Assembly: GCA_958450325.1 (NCBI GenBank)
Contig: OY288256.1
Span: 49,432,953 to 49,496,952, forward strand
Direction of reading: 5' to 3'
Source: Agrostemma githago
Taxonomy: Eukaryota > Streptophyta > Magnoliopsida > Caryophyllales > Caryophyllaceae
DNA length: 64,000 bases
In this document: piece by piece, positions 33,695-45,230 of the stretch
Layout: every line of letters starts with the position of its first letter
How positions within the stretch are numbered: position 1 is the stretch's first letter
Made by a program: the position numbers and the translations under genes
Notes under the pieces: generated by a model
What the model saw: only the letters and a program-made list of their open reading frames with translations
Databases searched by the model: none
Told to the model about the DNA's origin: nothing

Positions 33695-34499
33695 CTGCAA
33701 ATAGAAAGTTGGTTAACGTTCTTGTTTCAAGCGAGCCTTAATTTAGTTGTTACTTACCTTTGGGTCGGGTAGGAAATCAGCTGAGCACAGTTAGCACACG
33801 TTCTATCTTCTGGAGTCCCTATTTCTCTTTGTTAGATGAGCGTACAAGCGACGAATGTGAGGATTCAACCCTAACTGTGGTTGTGGCTGCATTGGAGGCG
33901 TGGCCTGGTAGTGGGTGTGTAAATAATAGGTAAGAACATCCTAGTTTACTCTTTTAATTAAAAGATATAGGAGTCTCTTGACCCTGTCGTGTTCCGTTTT
34001 ATGCATTTTAGTTTCGTACTGTTTTAGGGTCTTATCTCACTTCTTGTACACCAAAATAAAAACGAATGAATGACTCCCTGGTAACAGAATATTCTACCTA
34101 AGACAGACAGAGAGACGGACAGTGTACTCATCCACTCCCTCAGCACGTGAACTACAAACACTGATAACTCGTAACAGCAAGCCCGACCTAATGAAACAAA
34201 TACTCACTCTTTCAGCAGTAAGTACGCCCCCATTGAAACATTACACACACTGTCTATCTATATATCTGTAAACATCAAACTAACTACGAGTACATTACTG
34301 ATAACTCCATTGTTTCATCGAAGCATATACTCAAAGTACTCCCTCCGTCTCGACTTTTGTTAAAATACTACTCACAAATAATTAATTCTTGAGTGATGAA
34401 GATGGAAAGAGTATCTATCTATCGTCTAATATAATCAATCAACAACGAAAATAAAAATTCCTAGTGACATGTGGCAAGTCCTATGCCACAAATTGCGTG

Positions 34500-35227
34500 T
34501 CTAGTATGTAAAATTCTTTTAATTAATATGACTTTTCTGTACTTCGGATTGATTACTCATTCATGGTCACTTATTTCTGCCTTTCGTGAAAATTTTTCGT
34601 AACATGCTAAGCGTAGAATCAGACCATAATAAAAGGCGGTGGATAAAGAATGGTGAGGATAAATAAATCAGTGTAACTGGCAATGTTAAATTAAATTACC
34701 TTGGATCATATGATGACAGTCACAGAACAGCAATTATGTACTGTCTTCAGCTACTTTTTGAGGGAGGCGATGTTCCGAATACGCTGACCCGCAAAGCTGA
34801 TGTTATGCCAAAACCCTTGTCTTCGATTCGCAAATGGTGGTTCAAGTGATACCGCTGTTCATAGAAGTAAGAGAGCATGATTAGCAATGCACAGCAATGA
34901 TCAAATGCATTCAAGTTTCCAGGGAATAACCAAGCAGCAGCCCTGAACCCAAACGAACTTATTGAAAAACAATGCTACAAACTGGTAAAAAAAATTATAT
35001 GCAGATGAAATAGATTTCCAACAATAAATCTAATTTGTAAGTTGTCAATTATCCTTCGCTCATAGAGTGAAACACGTACGGACAGTTCAACTGGTGCTCA
35101 AATCTTGGAGGGCATCATCCCCGGTGTCGTTGTTTATTCTGTTACTTTTGTTGAGGCGTTACAATAGGCAAGTAATGTGCACGAAGAAGAACATTGATGT
35201 TGCAAGCATCGTGGTTTAGGCACCAGA
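34500..35227. repeat. 728-bp direct duplication, copy 1
   Basis: Starts TCTAGTATGTAAAATTC and is followed without spacer by copy 2 (35228-35955). The copies differ at about eight sites by eye (around 1 %), so the duplication is recent relative to the decay around it. Content is not recognisably coding. Confidence 0.92.
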
Positions 35228-35955
35228 TCTAGTATGTAAAATTCTTTTAATTAATATGACTTTTCTGTACTTCGGATTGATTACTCATTCATGGTCACTT
35301 ATTTCTGCCTTTCGTGAAAATTTTTCGTAACATGCTAAGCGTAGAATCAGACCATAATAAAAGGCGGTGGATAAAGAATGGTGAGGATAAATAAATCAGT
35401 GTAACTGGCAATGTTAAATTAAATTACCTTGGATCATATGATGACAGTCACAGGACAGCAATTATGTACTGTCTTCAGCTACTTTTTGAGGGAGGCGATG
35501 TTCCGAATACGTTGACCCGCAAAGCTGATGTTATGCCAAAACCCTTGTCTTCGATTCGCAAGTGGTGGTTCAAGTGATACCGCTGTTCAGAGAAGTAAGA
35601 GAGCATGATTAGCAATGTACAGCAATGATCAAATGCATTCAAGTTTCCAGGGAATAACCAAGCAGCAGCCCTGAACCCAAACGAACTTATTGAAAAACAA
35701 TGCTACAAACTGGTAAAAAAAATTATATGCAGATGAAATAGATTTCCAACAATAAATCTAATTTGTAAGTTGTCAATTATCCTTCGCTCATAGAGTGAAA
35801 CACGTACGGACAGTTCAATTGGTGCTCAAATCTTGGAGGGCATCATCCCCGGTATCGTTGTTTATTCTGTTACTTTTGTTGAGGCGTTACAATAGGCAAG
35901 TAATGTGCACGAAGAAGAACATTGCTGTTGCAAGCATCGTGGTTTAGGCACCAGA
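35228..35955. repeat. 728-bp direct duplication, copy 2
   Basis: See copy 1. Both copies include a minus-strand stretch with a plausible acceptor (AACAG|CGGTATC) opening a short frame (RYHLNHHLRIEDKGFGI) that ends in a stop; this could be a duplicated last exon of a captured gene, but I do not recognise it. Confidence 0.92.
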
Positions 35956-36182
35956 ACTGCAAACATTTAGCTTATCTGCAATATATGTCCTATTAAGGCA
36001 TCAACTGAGGCCTTATCAGTTGGTGCTCAGTACACAAAATCCTCAATCTAATAGCAACTTAAATGGGCCGTAATAATTTGGTCTAGCACTTCAACTGAGA
36101 ATGTAGCAACTCATTCAATGTCATACAGGGGAAGACTAAATTTGACCGATGAAGAACAATAACCAAATAGCATAAATCTTAC

Positions 36183-36343
36183 CGATGAAGAAGGAGGCGG
36201 CTGGCAGCAACTTTTGGAGCAAGCTTTCGACGAAGGTGCAGAGGGACGAAAAGAGGAAGGCAAGGGACGGCCTGATTTTGTCATATGTATGAACTTGGGA
36301 AGTATAAATAGTCTCAAATAACTTCAGTTCATCGGATGCCATT
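36183..36343 (-). pseudogene. Possible captured first exon in Helitron, unrecognised
   Basis: ATG at 36343 opens MASDELKLFETIYTSQVH..., ends after AASFFIG at a good donor (ATCG|GTAAGATTT). I do not recognise the family; the peptide is 54 residues, mostly hydrophobic after residue 25. A spliced gene fragment inside a non-autonomous Helitron is the likeliest reading. Downstream exons could be those in the 728-bp duplication, but the junction cannot be proven by eye. Confidence 0.4.
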
Positions 36344-36692
36344 GTAACCGCAAGGGATTTAATGGAGTAGAACTTTAATGGAGTAAATGTGCTGTAATGG
36401 AGGCAGATTCTGTTTCGAGGTGAAGAAGGGAGTAGAAACAGGCAGCATATTACCAAGCAAGTAACCAAACAGGCAGATTAGTTAGGCAATGGATTAGGGG
36501 TAGATTAGTTAGGGAATGGGTTAGGTGAGCTGTCATTTGACATGCCACGTGTCAATCTCTTGTAGCTTGTTAGTCTAATTAACTAAGAGGGAATGACTTT
36601 TTATTGTATTATATAGATTATCTAAAAAAATATTGTTTACCTATTTAATCTACTTGGACCGAGTTTTTTGGATTGATTTCTTTTTTTTTAGA

Positions 36693-37025
36693 AACCCAAA
36701 AGGCCCTAAGGTATTATTGCTCAAATTGGGTGTAGCCAAACGAACAATGTCAGAAGGGAAAATGCCGATCCAAAGTTGCTGACCCAAATATCAAGACACA
36801 AAATGAGTTAAACCATGAGCAACACAATTAAATTGGCGACGGGGAAAAGAATTAAAATAAAACAAGAGTTACAAATGTCCTCTTATACAAGGGAGATATC
36901 ACTTTGGTCGCTTATGCCCGCTATTAGCCGTTCCACAACCATCTTGCAGTTGCTCTCAAAAATGAGATTCTGAATCCCAACGTTCTTCGTTTTCTCTTGG
37001 ACCAAAATTTGAATAAGGGGTTGTG
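36693..37025 (-). pseudogene. LINE RNase H remnant
   Basis: Minus strand reads FESNCKMVVERLIAGISDQS then, after decay, NCVAHGLTHFVS and GQQLWIGIFPSDIVRLA, the RNase H domain and tail found at the 3' end of some plant LINEs. In-frame stops occur (for example after HFVS). Ends of the insertion are not resolved. Confidence 0.7.
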
Positions 37026-37082
37026 TAATACGGAGTAACAAAATCCAATCCTACCGGGGCCCTATATTGAACTAGAATTTTT

Positions 37083-37690
37083 CCGGTCTAGAGTTTTTGT
37101 AATCCAATTTAGTCCAAGTCTGAAATGACAATCAGATCAATGTGTTTTGTGCGCTCATGAAAGACACAGAATTCTTTGCTATATGAATGGCAGCCTGACT
37201 GTTGCATTTAACTGGAATAAGAGTGATGTCCGTGACCCAAAGTTTTGATAGTAGTCTCCTTAACCAAGGAAGTTCAAAAGTAATGCGTCTTAATGACCTA
37301 TATTATGCTTCAGCTGATGATAAGGAAACAATTTGTTGCTTCTTTGATTTTCAGGAAATTAGGCTTCCACTCATGAATATTAAAATTCCACTAACTGATC
37401 TCCTTGTGTGCGAGCAAGCAGCCCAATCAGCATCACAGACACCTGTGAGACTGAAATCTGATGCATTATTGAGAAAGATCGCCCGTGAGATGTCTTTGGC
37501 TCTTTGCTGAGGTAATGTAGTACATGATAGGCCGCTTTGAGGTGGAGATCCCTAGAAAAGTCAATGAATTGACCCTGAACCGCAAAACAAATGTATGGCC
37601 TGGTGTTGGTGTCCTTGGTGAGAAAGTTTAGTTGCCAACCAATTTTTCGTAAGTGGCTGGGTTATCAATGAGATTCCCAGAGTCATGAGA
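37083..37690 (-). pseudogene. Ty1/copia RT-RNase H remnant
   Basis: Minus strand: RT C-terminus QLNFLTKDTNTRPYICFAVQ and LHLKAAYHVLHYLSKEP, then RNase H GVCDADWAACSHTRRSVSG, LISXKSKKQQIVSLSSAEA and IPVKCNSQAAIHIAKN, all typical copia pol. A TGA replaces the expected Trp before KSKKQ and a TAA follows AEA, so it is dead. The longest open frame here is on the plus strand (37202-37510) and is only a shadow. LTRs of this element are not seen. Confidence 0.82.
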
Positions 37691-38321
37691 AAGTAGAATC
37701 TAAAGAAGAAGTGACTGACTTGACATTAGAATAACCAAATTTCTTTATGACCTATTTGGGAATCTTTATTTGGATTTCAAATCTGGATTTGGCCCAAATA
37801 TAATGTTTGGGGACCTAAAAAATTTGGATTTGGGCCAAATTCCTACCAAATCCACCTCACTCACAAAAACCCTAATTTCAAATTACATCCCCACCCCGTC
37901 ATTTAGAATGAAACTACGCTACATACTGTCCTTTTTCTCTTTCCTCATTTCTCTCTTCTTACACATCCTCTCCATTATCAAACACCATTGAGCAATTAGA
38001 GCAACTTTTTCGCATTATTCTCTCCATAATTTCAGGTACATCTAATTTTATCTCTTTAATTTTGTTCAAACAATATTTGTATTTCAACTGAGATTTGATT
38101 TCAATTTTACTCGAACAATTTTTGGGGGTTTAGAGTTTCGTTTGTCGGATTTGTATTTTGTGTAGTGTTTGTGCTCAACCGGATTACTGAAACTATAATT
38201 CGTGCATTATAGTGGTACGTCTTGTCTCTTTGATTCTCGCCTTCAACTATATTTGGGTATTTTCAGAGTGAAACAGTATTTTGTGTAGTGTTTAGCTTTA
38301 TTTCGAATTTGACTATGCTGG
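37691..38321 (+). other. 5' region of Harbinger-type gene, before solo LTR
   Basis: Includes a CT-rich leader (37850-38030) and a possible intron donor (TTTCAG|GTACATC near 38036). It is continuous with 40858 onward once the solo LTR is removed. No terminal inverted repeat could be confirmed. Confidence 0.4.
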
Positions 38322-40857
38322 TGTAGACACCCACATTTTGACTGCCAGGTGTCTATAGCAGTTTCCGACAAACACCCGATGATGATCGGACGCAAACTTG
38401 CTTTAATATACTCGAAAACGGGCTCAAAATCATTGGCATTTGGCTTGGGCTTTTTACGGAGTACAAATCTCACAAAACTAACCTTAAATTCAGGCCCAGT
38501 GGGTCATTTCGAGTCAAATAAGACTAATTTGGGTCGAATCCGGCACCAGGGGCAAAACCATCTTTTAGCGACCGAGTCAAAACCCGATCAAAGATATTCT
38601 CGAGACACACGGACCAGTCGTGACACCTCACACGTCCGGTTTGGACTCCAACACTACAAAAATCAGCTACGCATAATATTAAACAAATCCGTTTAAGGAT
38701 AGAATTCGATCTCAAGTAGGAATTCTATCCGAATACCGAATCGAACACTCGACCAAGCGTAAGACACTCGGCCGAGCAGGCTGTTTTCAGCCGGTTTCCT
38801 TGCTTCCTTGTCAAGCAAACGGAATTCTCGCGCCTCTCAGCTTCTTACGTTTCCTAATCCTAAGCGGTAGTTCTAACTCAAACACTACTTCTCTTAGCCA
38901 AGGTCGGGAATTTTCCTATAAATAGGCCCCTTGCACACAACACTATATAAGGAATTACAATATCAACTTTTCACACATAGATATAAACTCCTTACACTTA
39001 GCATCGAGAAAAATCGATAGTACATCCAAAACCCGAAGGAACCGGCCCCGATACCCGTCACCTTTCACGTCCCAAACCAAAACCACCACAACTCACCAAC
39101 ATTAAACTCGACGCTCTCGTGCCATAGCCACATTCCGACGAGCCACGATCCGAGTAAACAAAAGCATGTAGGTTGAGGGTGTAACCAAACCCGACTTCTT
39201 TTTTTCTATCTTCTTCTCCTTCTCGTTTTTTTCGTCTTTTTCTTCTTTTTTCGTCGTCCGTCAGTTTTTCTTACGGGTCGTCGGTTGTCATTTTTTATGG
39301 GTCGTTCGTCGCTTTTTTATTATTTCTAATATCGATATTACTAAAACTATTTTCATATAACAAACATTCTTAAAAATACGATATCAACTCTATAGTCGAA
39401 TATCGTATTAAAAGAATTAAATTAAATCTCGTCGATGCTAAAAAATCGTTACATCTTTTTACAAAATACGACGATTTTAACGCGGAGAGAATTAACATTC
39501 TTTTATTTTCGTTCAAATTCTTTTCAAAACAATTTTACAAAACTTTTTCTAAAAATCATTCCGAATATTCGATATCGATTTCATAATCGAATATCGAATA
39601 CGACGAATGTCAAAAATATAAATCGAGTATAAAGTAATTCATATTTGTACGCGATTTATCGAAATTAACGATTTTCGAAAAATAAACGAGGCGGGACAGA
39701 CCCTCACGCGAGTCGCGCCCCTCCCAGGCGACTCGCGCGGGAGCCTGAAATCCGCGGCCCTTTTTTTCGCTTTCTTCATTCCTTCTTAACATCATTTTTT
39801 AAAATTCTACAAAACGATTTTTCAAAACCTTTTATTTACGTCTTTTCTAAAACTATTCCGAATATTTGATATCGATTACATAATCGAATATCAAATATAA
39901 CGAATATAGAAAATATTAAGTCGGGTGCAAATTATGCAATATTCGCACGCGATTTAATAAAATCATCGATTTTCTCAAAAAAATCAATTTCAAAAACAGG
40001 CCGGGACGCGAGTCGCGCGCGTCCCGGGCGAGCAGCCTGCTCGGGCGAGTCGCGCCAGACTCGGGCGAGTCGTGCGGCTGGCTGGAACACGACACGTTTT
40101 TCTGTTTTTTCGAACATCGTTTTTTTAGACAAAACAGCGTCTTTTTAGCAATATTTCAGATTTCAACAAATATATTTTTTCTTTTCCTCTCGACCTCGGT
40201 CAAACACAAATCATGCATATTATCGTATTTATTTTTATTATTCAATCGTTACTAACACGTTTGTTCATCTTTTTAGCAATTTCTTTTCATTATTTAATTT
40301 GTTTTATTATACTAAAATGAATCTCACATGCTAAATTCAACTTTGACGTTAATTTTCATGCATTAAATCGACTTAGCAACCCATTCAATTCCTCGCATGT
40401 TTAGGAAAACAATGTTTGCATATCATTCATCGTATTACTAACGCGCGTATTCAAAAATCAAAGATATCCTAGTAGAGGCCGCTAATGTGCAGGCGGGGTT
40501 GGGTGTTCTTTGTGAACTTCCCAACACGTACCCTCACTCCTTACTCAGAACCTTGGTTTCCGGATGTCCGAAACCATTGGCAACGAGAGTCATTCAATAC
40601 ACGATATCCGATCAAGTCGGTATCGGTATCAAATGCAAAGGGACGAACCCGATAAACTTTGACATCGGAAATGGGCCGTATTTTGTACACGGCCCACTAC
40701 GACATAGAGTGGGTTCGAACGAGCCCGAACTCCCACAAAGTTCGGTGGTGACTCCAACTTCGATTTAAATTTCAATTTGACCATCTCATATGGAGATTCA
40801 TTCGCCTCCCCAAACCCGCGCGTGGCCGCGTCGGGGTGGACCTATGTCATGTCCACA
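38322..40857 (+). repeat. Solo LTR 1, Retand-like (2536 bp)
   Basis: TGTAGACACCC...GTCCACA, flanked by GCTGG at 38317-38321 and 40858-40862, a clean 5-bp target duplication. No internal region: unequal recombination between two LTRs. Contains CCTATAAATAGG (~38914), the invariant box (39167-39181), hairpins at 39375-39409, 39567-39600 and 39863-39898 (the AT-rich module seems duplicated), and GC-rich palindromes at 39703-39750 and 40005-40083. Confidence 0.96.
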
Positions 40858-41107
40858 GCTGGAAGAGCTGGCAGTACCGTTGTTCATGTTTGAATGTTGC
40901 TTTGATTGTAATTCATGTTGTTTATGCTTGACTGTGCCTCTGTTATTCATTTTTCGAATTTTTGACTCAGTTTAGCTTTGATTGTGGCTCATTTTGAGTA
41001 TCCTTTCTGTCCGTACTAGATTTGTTTCGACTTTGATTATGTTGGAAGTGTTGGCATTAATATGATTCTTCGTCATTTCTAGGGATTTTTGACTCTAACA
41101 CAAGAAA

Positions 41108-41475
41108 ATGAGTGATGAAATGAATGTTATTGAGTCGAGAAAGCGTGCTAGGGAGGAGTATGATGACGAAGTCGAATTGTTTTCAATTATTTTTGGTGTT
41201 ATAAGTATGATACTATGTTCATGGCATCACATTCAATATCGAACGAAGGAAATAGCGTGGTGCGAGAATGAACGTGTTCCAAAAAGACAATATTGGATGG
41301 ATACATTAATGAACAACCGTATTTGTCAAGAACAGTTGCGTATAGATAGAAATTGTTTTGATAAGTTGTGCCGCATTTTAAAAGTAAGAGGGGGTTTAAG
41401 GTCAACTAGAAATGTGACGATTAAGGAAATTGTAGCCTATTTTCTTCATATCTTGGCTCATGGTTTAAAAAAGAG
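41108..41475 (+). pseudogene. PIF/Harbinger-type nuclease N-terminus, truncated
   Basis: ATG at 41108 follows a good acceptor (TTTCTAG|GG near 41081). The protein contains WMDTLMNNRICQEQLRIDRNCFDKLC and GGLRSTRNVTIKEIVAYFLHILAHG, the helix-turn-helix-like N-terminal domain (DUF8040 type) of Harbinger-derived nucleases. It breaks off at about residue 122, where MULE-2 sequence begins; the DDE domain is missing. An internal hydrophobic run (IIFGVISMILC) is unusual. Could be an element gene or a domesticated one; it is broken either way. Confidence 0.72.
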
Positions 41476-42096
41476 TAAATCACTAATAACCCCCTTTTAT
41501 GTTCCGAATTTTAGAAATTACCCCCAAAAAGATTTTTTCCAAATATTACCCCCTTAAAGTTGTACAAAAATTAGAATTTACCCACCGACCCCCTTTTCTC
41601 CTCTTTCCGGCGACTTATGTTTGTTTTCTTCCAGATTTGCCCCTCCCCTTAGTAACACACTCTCTCCTTATTTTACCTCACTTTACCTCCCTCAAACACA
41701 CATCCTCCTCCCAAAACCCCTAAATTCCCCCAAATCAAGAATCCTAACCTTAATTGACCAAATTGACGAGAAATCAAAGATGCCGAATCATTCGCAATCA
41801 ATCGACCCAATTCGTAAGGTAATTTCTCTTCCTTCCTCTTGCTATTTTCAATTCTGGTTTCTATTTTGCACATTCAAATTGAAATTTCTGGGTTTAAGCT
41901 CGCAATTAGGGTTTATGGTTCGAAATTCAGTTGAACACTATTGTTTATTGTTTGGGGGCACTTGTGTTTATGTCCTGGTTCAATTGACCACTATTTTAGT
42001 TGTGTTTATTTTGCACATTCAGAATTGAACACTAATGTCCGGTTGTGTCATGAAAGAAATGTTAATTGAAGTAATTTTGTTTATATTCTGATTAGG

Positions 42097-42471
42097 ATGA
42101 AGTTCAATTTGCGAACGTTCTTTGGTGGTGAGTTTGCTCTAGTTAATGGTAGAACTGAATATGTTGGGGGTGATATGCATCTGGAATGTGGGTTAAATAC
42201 TCGAACTGTGGACGTTCAATACTTTAGAAATCTAGGAGAGCGTTTAATGGGAAGGAGAGACTTCAAAATTTACTTTACTAGAGCCGATCCTAGACTTGCT
42301 CAAATCGTGGGGAAGGCAATTGTTGGCAGTCCACATGATGTGGATTGTCTGTTGAAGACAATGACAAAGGAGAGGTCAATTATGGTGTTCATGGCAGTAA
42401 GAAAAAAGTTGAATTACGTGCCTCCTTCAAGGACTAATTGTCCTAATGTGGACCTAGTGGAACAAAGATAG
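42097..42471 (+). pseudogene. MULE-2 transposase N-terminal fragment
   Basis: Opens MKFNLRTFFGGEFALVNGRTEYVGGDMH, the usual start of MULE proteins of one plant clade, and includes FKIYFTRADPRLAQIVGKAI. Ends at TAG after 124 codons. The next 240 bp are decayed and not open in any one frame before the following fragment. Confidence 0.65.
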
Positions 42472-42710
42472 CAGCACATGCCAAGGGACCACTTCCCCAT
42501 GCATAAGGGAATCTTCCACATTGAAAGCACCCTCAACAAAGTCACCCACTCATAATAATCAACTCCCTTCACCTTCACCCTTGAGGCCCTAGAATAAGTA
42601 AGGGAACCTCTTCCACCTCCAGTTACCCCTCCATTCCCACTACAGAGCAACCACTTTGCTCACTTGAAGCAGCAAAAAAATATCCCCATTTAATTGGTGT
42701 CAATAAGTCG

Positions 42711-45049
42711 TTGGAGCATTTAATTGGGATAAATGGAGGCAAAAGAGGGCAGAAATTACCATTCAAAAGGAAATTAGTGTTTGGGGAGTATAGTGAATCT
42801 GAGGCTGTGGCCTTAGATAAGGCTGACCAAGGCATAGATCTAGGTGGTGGGGACTGTTTGAATGAACAACATGACAGAAGAAATGTTGGTGATGATGATG
42901 AAGATATTTTGTTGAGCACCTTCATAAAAAGAGGTAAAAGAAACAGTAAGAAGGGGGTGGCTGAGGATGAGGATGAAGTTGAAAAAATCTTAGCAGAAAC
43001 CTTGAAAAGCTTGAGAAGTGGTGGTAAGAGGAAGGGGAAGCAGGTTGTGGCTGAGACAGAGTCCAGTGGTGACGATGAAGTAAGTGATGAAGATTTTGTT
43101 CCAGCAAGTGAGGATGGCTTAGGTGGAGTAAATGTTGGTAAGGATGAGGATGATGGTTCTGTGCCTGTGAAGAGTAAGAAGGGTAAGAGAGGTAAGGGTA
43201 GTACAGGTAAGGGTAGTGAAAGTAAGGCGAGTAAAAATAAGGGGAGTAAAAGTAAGGGGAGTAGAAGTAAGGGGAAGAAAAGGAAGGGGAAAGAAGTCGT
43301 TGAGGATGATGATGAGTTCATTGATTCTGAAATCAGTAGTGTTGATGATTCAGATCATGGTTTCAATGAATTTGAGTTGGGTGTGAATCTTGATGACCAG
43401 TTGTTAGAAGAAAGTCCAGAAGCAGCCATAAACTCTGGGGAGGAGGCATTTGGTGATACCTCCAAGCAGAACAAGGATGGAGACATATTTGGTTTCGACA
43501 ACTTCAACGTATTTGCTGGTGAGGACATTGTGTGTGACGATAATGAGCTACACGGTTTGGCTGACAGTGATGATGATGAGGGGTGCATTTACCCTAAATT
43601 CAACTCCAAAATTGACTTTGGTAAACCGATTCAGTTGAAGGTTGGTTCAAAATTCCGTAGTGTAGATATTTTTAGGAAAGCATTAAGAAATCACAGCATT
43701 TCCAATTGCTATGATTTCTACTACACTCACAACGAAAGGGAGAGGGTGACTGCTAAGTGCAAGAACAAGTGCAATTGTGAGTGGAACAACAAGAAGTCTA
43801 AGCTTGGTAAGTGTTCCTGTGGTGTAAAGAACCCTTGTCTTTTTCACATTCATGCTAGAAAATTACCTGACTCTAGGACATTCCAAATTAAATCTCTACA
43901 ATTGAAACACAACTGTGTCATGAGTAGCTACAATAGGAAGGTATCCGCTGAGTACTTAGTCGAGAAATACATTGAATTCTGGAAAGAAAACATTGATTGG
44001 AAGTTGAGATCTTTTCAAAGGCATATGGTTAAGGACTTGGACGTTTTTGTAAGCTACAGCAAGTGCTGGCATGCAAGGTGTAGAGCAAAACTGATAATAT
44101 TTGGGAATGCGAATGATCAGTATGCTAGGGTTTGGGACTATTGAGCTGCAATTAGGAAGTACAACGCAGGATCATCATCCTTTGTTGTTTGCGATGGTAT
44201 TGACAACCTCCACCACTCTTCAAGAGGCTTTACATTTGTCTCCAAGCTTGCAAAAAGGGTTACAGTAAAGGTTGTAGGCCCATCTTGGGTGTTGATGGCT
44301 GCCATTTGAGAGGTGCTTACCCTGGCATGATCCTCACTGCAGTTGGGATTGATGGTAACAACAACATATACCCAATTGCTTGGGCAGTGGTGGAGGTTGA
44401 AAACAAGGAATCCTGGACATGGTATTTAGAGTTACTCATTAATGACTTGGGGAAGGCCGATGGTGAAGGGTTGACCACAATGTCAGATAGGCAGAAGAGG
44501 TGCAGGGACAAACCAATTCTCACACAAATGGAGTGGATGAGGAAATATGTGATGAACGAGTTCTGTTAGAGAAGGGAAATGGGGGAGAGCTATGAGGGAA
44601 GGACGATGCCATATGTCACGAAGTACCTCGAGTTTACTAAGAATGATGCTAGGTTTTGCACTGTCGTTCAATCATATGTGGATCAGTTTGAAGTTGACTA
44701 CAAGAATGACACTGCAGCTGTGAGCTTGAATGCTAGAACATGTTCCTGCAACCATTGGAGTTTGAGTGGGTTGCCTTGTGTTCATGCCTTGAGCTGCCTG
44801 CTACTGAAAAGGATGGACCCATACGACTATGTTGACGACGTTTACTCAATAGGGAGGTACACTTTGGCTTACTCAACCCCTGTCCCACCTATGCCCGGTC
44901 TCAAACATTGGGAGGACACTGGTATGCCAGAGCCACTCCCACCACCACACAGAAGGTTACCTGGAAGACCTAAGTCTAAGAAAAGAAGAAGAGGGGCTGG
45001 GGAAGTCGAGGAGCAACGAGTTAGAAGGGGGAAGAAGGTGAACAAATGA
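42711..45049 (+). pseudogene. MULE-2 transposase, internally deleted
   Basis: Frame 42711-44144 (477 aa): acidic and Lys/Ser-Gly-rich spacer (GSKSKGSRSKGKKRKGKE near 43230-43290), then the MuDR domain (KIDFGKPIQLKVGSKFRSVD; KNKCNCEWNNKKS; LQLKHNC). Stops and a shift follow; 44285-44569 has the first catalytic Asp (GVDGCHLRG) and SDRQK with the second, but directly after SDRQK comes RCRDKPILTQMEWMRKYVM, which normally lies far downstream. The segment with the catalytic Glu is therefore deleted. Frame 44579-45049 holds an intact SWIM finger (CSCNHWSLSGLPCVHALSC); the zinc knuckle after it has two stop codons. Non-functional. Confidence 0.85.
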
Positions 45050-45230
45050 AACAACTGTGGTGGTCGTTGACACAATAGAAGAACATGCAAGAACCCAACA
45101 ACACCCTCTACATCTGCAGCAGAGAGGGCTCCTGGAGGTAGGCCTTTGGGAGGTAGTGAGTGGGTTGTAGAGACAAGGAGGAAGAGGCAGGCAAGGAATG
45201 TCCAGAGAGCACATTTGATTTTATAGACTC

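Larger units (their letters stand above)
32574..36617 (-). mobile_element. Helitron, 4.04 kb, minus orientation
   Basis: Read on the minus strand the element starts TCTATATAATACAATAAAAA (from 36617) and ends in CTAG (32577-32574), inserted between A and T: plus-strand A at 32573 and T at 36618. A terminal hairpin, CCCGTGAA/TTCACGGG (32585-32601), lies 7 bp inside the CTAG. These are diagnostic Helitron ends. No Rep/helicase is present, so it is non-autonomous. It holds an RPA-like fragment, a 728-bp tandem duplication and a possible captured exon. Confidence 0.83.
41476..45230 (+). mobile_element. MULE-2 remnant (approximate limits)
   Basis: Left limit is the break in the Harbinger frame, where TAACCCCCTTTTATG and ATTACCCCC repeats begin. 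MuDR-type coding sequence occupies 42097-45100. No matching inverted end was found on the right before 46.4 kb, so the right end is lost or unrecognised. Internal coding is heavily damaged. Confidence 0.6.

Noticed and set aside
34340..34412. Possible Stowaway start (ACTCCCTCCGTCTCGAC)
   Set aside because: The left end is convincing but the right end GATGGAAAGAGTA is a poor inverse match and TA flanks are unclear; too weak to call.
37202..37510. 102-aa plus-strand ORF
   Set aside because: It is the reverse of a copia RT-RNase H remnant, which shows clear motifs on the minus strand.
42623..43321. 232-aa minus-strand Ser/Leu/Pro-rich ORF
   Set aside because: Shadow of the Lys/Ser/Gly/acidic spacer of the MULE-2 transposase; composition is explained by that low-complexity region.
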